In this document: positions 6,266-11,179 of the stretch, one piece after another
Numbering within the stretch: the first letter of the stretch is position 1
Layout: every line of letters begins with the position of its first letter
Source: Pavlovales sp. CCMP2436
Lineage: Eukaryota; Haptophyta; Pavlovophyceae; Pavlovales
Assembly: GCA_026770615.1 (NCBI GenBank)
Contig: MU631342.1
Location: forward strand, 395,425 to 406,603
Length of the DNA stretch: 11,179 bases
Reading direction: 5' to 3'
The notes under the pieces: generated by a model
Told to the model about the DNA's origin: nothing
The model's input: the letters and a program-made list of their open reading frames with translations, nothing else
Databases searched by the model: none
Position numbers and translations under genes: made by a program

Positions 6266-6963
6266 TCAGATCATCTGCACGGAGAATTTGCGGCTCGCGA
6301 GCGTGGGCAGTATCTGGTCATCAAACTTCTGGATGTTTCGTAGCCGTCCATGATCTTGAAGAAGGCCTTACCCCCGTCCAAGCGCGCGAGAGGCTCTCCA
6401 TTGACCCGGATCTCTTTGAAGCTCGGGCCCGCGTACATGCCGATGGAGCGGAAGAAGGGGTAGATGATGGGGGAAATCATGGAGCTGACCATCACGTTTT
6501 TAAGGCCTAGCACGGAGAAGTCCTTCACGATGGTCGGCTTGGAAAGCACGGCGCTTTTGATGTCAGTGTTGAGCACGGTGAGGCTAAGAACGCGGTCTGG
6601 GGCCAGGTGGATGGCCTCGAACCCGACGGGTCCGCCCAGGTCGTGGAGGACGAGGTGGTACTGCGTGTTCTTAGCCGCTTCCAGCGCCTTGACGAGCCAG
6701 GCGCCCAGGACCGTCCACGTGTAGTCAAAGACCAACGGGCGGTCGGCGAGTCCGAGGCCAGGCAGGTCCAGAGCGACTCCCTCGAGCCCGCGACCTGCGA
6801 GCTCCGGCAGGACCTTGCGATAGAGGTACGCGCTCGACGGGACGCCGTGAATGCAGACGACGGTCGGACCGCTGCCCATGCGCCAGATCATCGTCGCCGG
6901 GTTGTTGGCAACTTCGAGCGGAGCGCCCTTCGCTGCCCACTCCTTGAGCTCCGCGCTTACCAT
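6266..6963 (-). pseudogene. Alpha/beta-hydrolase, haloalkane-dehalogenase-like, frameshifted and truncated
   Basis: Starting at ATG 6963, the frame codes a clear alpha/beta-hydrolase. VVCIHGVPSSAYLYRKVLPEL (about residues 35-55) carries the HG-x-P oxyanion motif; LVLHDLGGPVGFE (104-116) carries the nucleophile elbow with Asp108; SLTVLNT (127-133) matches the LNT motif of haloalkane dehalogenases. The halide-binding Trp usual after the nucleophile is Leu109 here, so dehalogenase activity is doubtful; an epoxide-hydrolase-like or other esterase role is equally possible. After MDGYET (about 6333) the frame shifts: family-like sequence QKFDDQILPTLASRKFSVQ continues one frame over and stops at TGA 6266-6268, where relatives usually have Trp. 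The last 60-80 residues with the catalytic His are missing; a polypurine tract follows. The product would be inactive unless the frameshift is a sequencing error and more exons exist. Confidence 0.75.
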
Positions 6964-7102
6964 CCTCGCGGCTTGTGCCGGATTTGGGCGGTCTTGGATG
7001 TGGGTACAGCTGGTGTGTGTGGGCTTGGGCGGCGGCGGGCTCGGCGGCGGAGACGTTTGAGCGGTTCTGGATGTCGAAGATTACTGCACGTTGGGTTCAA
7101 CG

Positions 7103-7177
7103 GGCGGCCCGTAGACTGCTCGGCACACTCCGGTGCCCACTGCGGTCCAACGAGCGGCCCGGCGGCCCGTAGACTGC
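7103..7177. repeat. 17-bp direct repeat, 58-bp spacing
   Basis: GGCGGCCCGTAGACTGC occurs at 7103-7119 and 7161-7177, with related TTCAACGGGCGGCCC / TCCAACGAGCGGCCC upstream of each. A weaker third unit (TAGCCCGTAGACA) lies near 7236. It is probably a degenerate tandem duplication about 140 bp upstream of the hydrolase start, so it could lie in that gene's promoter. Confidence 0.6.
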
Positions 7178-7554
7178 CGAATTTGAGTGGTCGAAATTAT
7201 TGCATCAGAGATTCCCGAAAAAGTTTGCCACATTGTAGCCCGTAGACACCTTCAATAAATGAGAAATCGCTTCCAACCCCTGGAAACAATAGCGCCCGAC
7301 CCCTCGGGAGAAACCTGCTCCCGACCCTCGGCTATCCTGTAATGGCAAGCAGGGCAATGAGCCACGTAGCTTAAACAGTAACTGATTTCACTGATTTTCA
7401 CGAAACCCATTTAAAAAAAAATCGCCTTCCTGCTTCAGCGCATCGATCGTCTCGCGCGTAATTTGACTCCCCGCGTCGACCACCACTGAAAAAATAATCG
7501 TTGAGTTGCTGGACACATATCCATCCAGGTGGTCCGCGTTACGACTACGTCCAA
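7178..7554. other. Spacer without a recognisable gene
   Basis: No convincing coding frame. It contains a small hairpin at 7304-7324 and near-duplicate CCCGACCCCTCGG / CCCGACCCTCGG words. Confidence 0.5.
7304..7324. repeat. 7-bp hairpin
   Basis: TCGGGAG and CTCCCGA flank the loop AAACCTG. There is no T-run and no gene end beside it, so I do not call it a terminator. Confidence 0.5.
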
Positions 7555-7617
7555 GCCAGTGACTGAACAACACCTGTTGAACCATGCTGAGCCGCTAATA
7601 TATATATATACGTCCAA
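7546..7617 (+). mobile_element. F-family retro-insertion F4 with 9-bp target duplication
   Basis: TACGTCCAA occurs at 7546-7554 and 7609-7617 and brackets a 54-bp, strongly 5'-truncated F copy (GCCAGTGACTGAACAACACC on to GAGCCGCT plus a TA tail). The CCAA before GCCAGTG is also present in F3, so the 5' junction shows four bases of microhomology, as often seen when a LINE enzyme joins a truncated copy. Confidence 0.55.
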
Positions 7618-7666
7618 AAGCAGTCGGACACGGTCAGCTGGCATTTTCAAGATCGAGTACATAGTC

Positions 7667-7689
7667 ATATGTATAGATTTTATACATAT
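7667..7689. repeat. 9-bp hairpin in AT-rich DNA
   Basis: ATATGTATA and TATACATAT flank GATTT. In such AT-rich sequence a hairpin of this size can arise by chance. Confidence 0.5.
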
Positions 7690-7777
7690 ATAATTATAAA
7701 TCACACCCGGGGCCAGCCATCGAGTCCCCATACGTTGATGTAAATGCCGCGTACATTTCCAAACGCAAATTAGATGT

Positions 7778-8069
7778 ATATATAGGGTTTACGCGGCCAT
7801 GCGCAGCTGCTGCTCGCGCGCTTGAGCGCGCTGGCCCCGATCGCTGCCCAGCGTGGGAACACGACAAACAGCAACCAGCAGATCATCTCCCTAGACGCCC
7901 TTGCCCGGGCACACTACCGGAGATCCATCGGCACGCGCGGTGGCGCCCAAGCCAGCGCAGCCGACTAAGGCACGCAGCAGGCAATGGGCGACGCAGCGCT
8001 CAGACCAGCACAACATTCAGAACAGTCAGACGCCAGCTTGAATCCCTATCAGTAATATATAGGGTTTAC
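7778..8069 (+). mobile_element. Repeat family D, copy D3, 262 bp with 15-bp target duplication
   Basis: ATATATAGGGTTTAC at 7778-7792 is repeated exactly at 8055-8069. The insert 7793-8054 is the longest D copy: a GC-rich 5' part (GCGGCCATGCGCAGCTGCTG), then the region shared with the 5747 ORF, then the common 3' end TTGAATCCCTATCAGTA. A short frame across the shared part ends in TGA just before the 3' end. No pol III A or B boxes or poly-A tail were recognised. It is the best-defined member of the family and the natural reference copy. Confidence 0.75.
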
Positions 8070-8297
8070 CAGCAATACGTCACCGCTGGGATCACCAATG
8101 GACTCGCTTGCTCGCGCACTGTCGGGCGGCTCCGCGTTGCGCAGCGACTCCAGCGCTTTGTGTTCGGCTTCCTCATCATCCATCACTTCAACCAGCTCCC
8201 CACTTCGGCGTAGCGCGTAGGAGCCTGCGTCGGAGCGCTAAGATCAGCCTGACTTGAACTTGAAACGTACCGCCAGCCCGAACCCCCTACATTATAT

Positions 8298-8749
8298 ATA
8301 GCGGCTCAGCATGGTTCAACAGGTGTTGTTCACTCCCTAACTTGGTCGACGTCAGACGTTAGTCCTGGCAGCAGGGATGGTGGTGGTAGAGGTGAGGTTG
8401 GTGGTGAACTGGTAGCAATTGCCACAGGTTCTCCCCCCCCTCCCCCCCCCACACACAACGCTCACGTCCATTTAGGTGCGTGTGCCCTGTCCGCCGCGGC
8501 CGCCGCTGCCGCCGCGGCCACCGCGGCCGAGGCGTGCGCCCGATCGGCATTGTGGCTGCGCCAGTTGTCGTCATGGTACGCGCCGTCCGCGTGCGCAGGA
8601 GCGTCCTCGGGCCCGTTTGCCGAGCGGCCGGTGCGCTGGAACCAAGGTGCACCCCGGGCACCAGCGGCCGCGCGCGCAGTCTGCGTGTGCAGCGAGCGCG
8701 CGCGGGCAAGGATGAGCCTGGCGTGGCCGCGCGCCACGATCACTCCGAG
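8298..8749 (-). mobile_element. F-family copy F2 (long copy)
   Basis: Minus-strand copy whose 3' end abuts ATTATATATA. Aligns with F1 over about 410 bases. Possible eroded target duplication: CTACATTATAT (8287-8297) against CTAAATTAGAT (8750-8760), 9 of 11 bases. Compared with F1, one base is missing near 8540 (CGCCCGATC against CGCCCCGGTC), which moves the shared minus-strand frame into a poly-Ala stretch; without that loss the frame would end in a Gly/Arg-rich (RGG-type) tail and a stop at the same point as in F1. Confidence 0.6.
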
Positions 8750-8858
8750 CTAAATTAGATGTTCACTACAGCAGTAGAAGAAGGGGGCTAGACCTCGGGA
8801 GAAGACGGGCGAGGCGCGTCTGCCTCACGACTGAAGCATTGTGAAAGTTGCCTCGTGC

Positions 8859-8930
8859 ATGGCTAAGCGCTTGACGGCTGCGCGTGTGGCCAAGCGCTAC
8901 ATCAGCAAGCTGGCGACGAAGCTCGAGTGA
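8859..8930 (+). CDS. Possible upstream ORF, 23 aa, before the F-box gene
   Basis: ATG 8859 opens a basic peptide (MAKRLTAARVAKRY, then a Lys/Leu-rich end) that stops at TGA 8928-8930, 29 bases before the main ATG at 8960. If the transcript starts upstream of 8859, this frame would lie in the leader and could lower translation of the main protein. No transcription start is visible, so the leader status is inference. Confidence 0.35.
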   Translation: MAKRLTAARVAKRYISKLATKLE

Positions 8931-8959
8931 AATTGCCGCCGCACCAGCCCGCCCGAACG

Positions 8960-10036
8960 ATGGTGGAGGGCTCCCCCTTGCCGCCACTCCGCCGCCAGGA
9001 CGCCGCGCGCCCGTGCGACTTTGCGCGGCTGCCCGACGATTGCGTGCGCCACCTGCTGCAGTTGACCAACACGGAGGCCGTCCCGTGCTTCCGCGCCACC
9101 TGCCGCGCCTTTCGCACCGGAGCGCGCGCCCGCGCCGGGGAGCAGGTCTCGCCGGCGAGCGTGATCCGCTCCGGGCCGAGCGTGGCCTTGTGGGCGTGGG
9201 CGCAGCCCGCCTTCCGCGCCGCTGCGGGGCGCAAAGCTACACTTGCGTGCGCGAAGCACGGCAATCTTGATATGCTCGAGTGCGTGCTGGACCACCTCAA
9301 GGACAACAAGGCGTACGACCTCGAGCTCTGGAAGTCCGCGGGGAAAGCGGGGCACGCACACGTCCTCCAGTGGCTCCTGATCAGAGCAGCGAGAGGAGAC
9401 GGGTGTGTGACGCGGCTCAATCTGAGCGCCCGCTGCATCGGAGACGGGGGCGTGCGGCACCTCACCAGCGCCCTCCGCGTCAACGCAACGGTGACCAGCC
9501 TGGACCTCGGCTACAACGAGAACGTCTCCAAGGGCGCCAAGCATCTCGCTAGCGCCATCCGCGATAACGCCACGCTATCCAGCCTAGACCTCAGCTTCAA
9601 CTATATCGGCGATAGCGGCGTCGAGCATTTCGCCAGCGCCCTCCGCGTCAACACCACGCTTGCCTACCTTGACCTCTTCGGCAACGGCATTGGCGCACTC
9701 GGCGCGCAGCAGCTCGCAAGAGCCCTTGCTGCCAACGTGACGCTGACCAATCTCAACGTGCTGTATAACCGTCTCACAGAAGCGGGTGTCTGCGCACTCG
9801 TCGCAGTGGCCGAGTCCAAGCCCAAACAGATCAAGTCCCTCTGCGGCATCGCGTCGGACGTTGAGTCTGCCGACTTCTCTGAGCGTGGCCTGGACCCATC
9901 TGACGCCGTGCTTCTTGCGTTTGAGCTCCGCACTAACGCGACGGTCACCGAGCTGAATCTTAGAGACAATGACTTTACGGAGTCTTTGGCATTAGCGCGA
10001 TCGGCGCGCAACTCCTCATGGAGGCCCTCAAGGTGA
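8960..10036 (+). CDS. F-box/ankyrin/leucine-rich-repeat protein
   Basis: The start is ATG 8960: it follows the leader shared with the relic at 2072, whose ATG matches it. Residues 19-52 form an F-box-like segment (CDFARLPDDCVRHLLQL, then VPCFRATCRAFR), which in known proteins binds Skp1 of SCF ubiquitin ligases. Residues 90-142 look like two degenerate ankyrin repeats (ATLACAKHGNLDMLECVLD; SAGKAGHAHVLQWLL). From about 150 come RI-type leucine-rich repeats of exactly 28 residues (LDLGYN, LDLSFN, LDLFGN), an irregular spacer with SLCGI and ESADFSERGL, then LNLRDN. The product is probably a substrate adaptor for protein degradation, acting in cytosol or nucleus. A 17-bp insertion at 9971 shifts the frame, ending the protein at 10036 after 358 residues instead of continuing through two more repeats. 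Substrate unknown. Confidence 0.8.
   Translation: MVEGSPLPPLRRQDAARPCDFARLPDDCVRHLLQLTNTEAVPCFRATCRAFRTGARARAGEQVSPASVIRSGPSVALWAWAQPAFRAAAGRKATLACAKHGNLDMLECVLDHLKDNKAYDLELWKSAGKAGHAHVLQWLLIRAARGDGCVTRLNLSARCIGDGGVRHLTSALRVNATVTSLDLGYNENVSKGAKHLASAIRDNATLSSLDLSFNYIGDSGVEHFASALRVNTTLAYLDLFGNGIGALGAQQLARALAANVTLTNLNVLYNRLTEAGVCALVAVAESKPKQIKSLCGIASDVESADFSERGLDPSDAVLLAFELRTNATVTELNLRDNDFTESLALARSARNSSWRPSR
9971..9987 (+). other. 17-bp frame-breaking insertion in the LRR array
   Basis: GACTTTACGGAGTCTTT lies between LNLRDN and GISAIGAQLL. Without it the repeat length is exactly 28 residues, as in the others; with it the frame shifts. With adjoining bases it forms an imperfect hairpin (AATGACT/AGTCTTT). 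It has no GT-AG ends in any registration, so it is not a canonical intron; a transposon excision footprint is one possibility. Confidence 0.7.
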
Positions 10037-10227
10037 ACGCAACGGTCACCAAGCTGGACCTCAGCTCCAACGAGATCGGCGCGGTCGGCGCGCAGCACAT
10101 CGCAGAGGTCCTCAAGGTGAACGCGACGGTCACCGAGCTGGACCTCAGCGAGAACGAAAGCGACGACTTCTCCAAGGCCCTCCTCTGGGAGGCCTGGCAG
10201 CACGGGTCCGGCCTCCTTCTTGACTGA
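9988..10227 (+). pseudogene. Out-of-frame C-terminal LRR part of the F-box gene
   Basis: In the shifted frame the repeats resume: GISAIGAQLLMEALKVN, then a full 28-residue unit starting LDLSSNEIGAVGAQHIAEVL, then LDLSENESDD and a capping tail to TGA 10225-10227. Base quality and codon use match the upstream exon, so this is the original end of the same protein. The first ATG in this frame is 10018. Confidence 0.75.
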
Positions 10228-10273
10228 CCGGCTGGGCCCTGCTGCCTCCCTGACTCGAACGCGAGCAATGGAA

Positions 10274-10293
10274 GCATCGTGTAGCATCGTGTA
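10274..10293. repeat. Tandem 10-bp duplication
   Basis: GCATCGTGTA occurs twice without a gap, about 45 bp downstream of the LRR stop codon. Confidence 0.8.
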
Positions 10294-10420
10294 CGGAGGG
10301 TTGCGGGCAATAAGAAGCCGTAACGTTTAGAAACTGAGCCTCATTTTTCGTGCCCTTCAATAGTAATTTAAGCAAAAAGTTACCTTTGTGTATGGAATTT
10401 GCTAGGAAACTGAGCCTTAG

Positions 10421-10808
10421 GGTCGAAATCTGAATTAGTGGCCAGTCCAGGGGAAATTGCAAAAAAATCTGGTGAAAATCCTTCGGAGTAACTCACGAAC
10501 CGGGTTCGGCACAGAGGAGCCCCTTTCACGAATCTGTATCTGACTCCTCTGTGCCCCATCGGGAACCATGACTTTCTTATCGCTTCCGAGCGCTGAGAAT
10601 CGGAAATTTTAGTTACCTTTAGCATGTTGTTGACCCCAGATGCACTCGAGAGGCACACGAGGTGGGTTACGACCGTCGAGAAGGGCTCTATTTGACAGCA
10701 GCTATTGGTACTTAGCGCGCAGGGGCGAAGAATCTCTACTCCTTCGTCCCGCTCACAACTTTCCCCCCTCCCCAGTGCGGAATCGCGCCACTAATTCGGA
10801 TTTCGACC
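10421..10808. mobile_element. TIR element B (388 bp) nested in E2, 6-bp target duplication
   Basis: The ends GGTCGAAATCTGAATTAGTG (10421) and CACTAATTCGGATTTCGACC (to 10808) are inverted repeats with one mismatch over 22 bases. CCTTAG flanks both sides (10415-10420 and 10809-10814). E1 shows the corresponding uninterrupted site. The interior is homologous to element A but lacks A's inserted segment; B instead has a 12-bp hairpin at 10508-10555. It has no transposase. Confidence 0.8.
10508..10555. repeat. Perfect 12-bp hairpin inside element B
   Basis: GGCACAGAGGAG (10508-10519) and CTCCTCTGTGCC (10544-10555) pair exactly around a 24-base loop. The corresponding part of element A lacks it. 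Confidence 0.8.
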
Positions 10809-10852
10809 CCTTAGTCTCAAAATCGCCCTTCTGGAAGCCGCCGGGCTTTCAG

Positions 10853-10913
10853 CTTTCTTATATACTTACGATAGGGATTCAAGCTGGCGTCTGACTGTTT
10901 TGCTTTCTTATAT
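10853..10913 (-). mobile_element. Repeat family D, short copy D5 with target duplication
   Basis: CTTTCTTATA at 10853-10862 and 10903-10912 bracket a 38-bp minus-strand D fragment (family 3' end GATAGGGATTCAAGCTGG at its left). It is the most 5'-truncated D copy, reaching only to the CAGTCAGACGCC region. Confidence 0.55.
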
Positions 10914-11028
10914 TTATGATAGGGATTCAAGCTGGCATCTGACTGCTCTGAATGCTGTGCTGGTCTGAGCGCTGCGTCGCCCATTGCCTGCTGCGTGCCT
11001 TAATCGGCTGCGCTGACTTTCTTATATA
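10903..11028 (-). mobile_element. Repeat family D, copy D4 with target duplication
   Basis: The same word CTTTCTTATA bounds this 103-bp copy (10914-11016) on both sides, at 10903-10912 and 11017-11026. The copy runs from the family 3' end to TCAGCGCAGCC. Together with D5 the target word occurs three times, so either two D insertions used the same site or one insertion was partly duplicated in tandem. Confidence 0.6.
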
Positions 11029-11179
11029 ATATATTGCCCGGCCGGACGGCCTTGCGTTGCCTGGTTTGGCTCCTTCGGCTCCTTCTTCAACTAGTCCTTC
11101 CACCGCGCTCCCGCGCGGCGGCCCGCGCCCTGCACGCGCGAACAAGTTCACGGCATTCAAAACCCAAAACCGCCATCAA
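11029..11179 (-). other. GC-rich end of window with open minus-strand frame
   Basis: A minus-strand frame is open across about 11160-11030 (RAGRGPPRGSAVEGLVEEGA) and continues into D4. It has no ATG start inside the window, so it could be part of an exon entering from outside or plain GC-rich spacer. Confidence 0.2.

Larger units (their letters stand above)
10299..10830. mobile_element. Element E2, interrupted by element B
   Basis: 10299-10420 aligns with the reverse complement of E1 (GCGGGCAATAAGAAGCCGTA; AAACTGAGCCTCATTTTT; GTAATTTAAGCAAA; TTTGCTAGGAAACTGAGCCT), and after element B the similarity resumes with TCTCAAAATCGCCCTT at 10815-10830 (E1 equivalent GCTCAAAATTTGCCCTT). The far TIR is not recognisable. 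It is an older element into which B inserted. Confidence 0.65.

Noticed and set aside
6607..7245. 212-codon plus-strand open frame
   Set aside because: It is antisense to the hydrolase gene, whose motifs are clear; GC-rich codons leave the opposite strand open.
7304..7324. Rho-independent terminator
   Set aside because: The stem is short, there is no following T-run, and the genome appears eukaryotic.
8897..9544. Long minus-strand frames opposite the F-box/LRR gene
   Set aside because: They mirror the GC-rich coding strand and show no domain, while the plus strand carries F-box, ankyrin and LRR motifs.
9664..10287. 207-codon minus-strand frame with repeated motifs
   Set aside because: The repetition (for example VQLGDRRVHLE) is the antisense reading of the LRR units.
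10640..10894. Plus-strand ORF in element B
   Set aside because: It crosses the element end and the E2/D5 junction; the phrase TNSDFDP appears on both strands only because the element ends are inverted repeats.
758..11028. CRISPR array or bacterial mobile island
   Set aside because: The repeats differ in length, orientation and spacing, have target duplications, and lie among eukaryotic-type genes; no cas-like frame exists.

Overview
The window looks like nuclear DNA of a unicellular eukaryote, most likely a marine alga such as a haptophyte. That assignment is inference. It rests on GC-rich coding blocks set in AT-rich spacers, an F-box/ankyrin/leucine-rich-repeat protein whose 28-residue repeats resemble algal LRR proteins, a credible GT-AG intron, no operon structure or bacterial ribosome binding sites, and dense small transposon relics. 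About a quarter is protein-coding or former coding DNA; the rest is repeats and spacer.

Layout. 1-757: poly-G edge and AT-rich spacer. 758-1260: two copies of repeat family D and a (TA)n tract. 1261-1940 (minus): acidic protein, possibly FYVE/CC2D1-type, cut off by the (TA)n tract. 2072-2250: broken N-terminal copy of the F-box gene, head to head with it. 2349-3640: an F-family retro-insertion, a 584-bp terminal-inverted-repeat (TIR) element (A) and further F copies. 3683-4345: a 160-bp inverted-repeat element (E1), a C/A-rich stretch and a foldback. 4361-4632: a broken Cys-rich reading frame. 4742-5082: a 36-bp palindrome and a foldback element with a 7-bp target duplication. 5747-6067: small ORF of unknown function that shares its 5' part with family D. 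6266-6963 (minus): broken alpha/beta-hydrolase, haloalkane-dehalogenase-like. 7555-8749: F and D insertions. 8960-10227: F-box/ankyrin/LRR gene with a 17-bp frame-breaking insertion. 10299-11028: element E2 with a second TIR element (B) nested in it, then two D copies at one repeated target.

The genes do not form a pathway. The coherent story is mobile DNA. At least two families (D and F) share fixed 3' ends, variable 5' ends and variable-length target duplications at sites starting in TATA, as expected for LINE-type retrotransposition. One TIR family has 6-bp target duplications; one copy is nested inside another element and the other carries a copied host gene leader. Three of the recognisable protein genes are broken or truncated, so this is probably a gene-poor, transposon-rich, recombining region. 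All calls come from reading the sequence by eye; no database search was possible.
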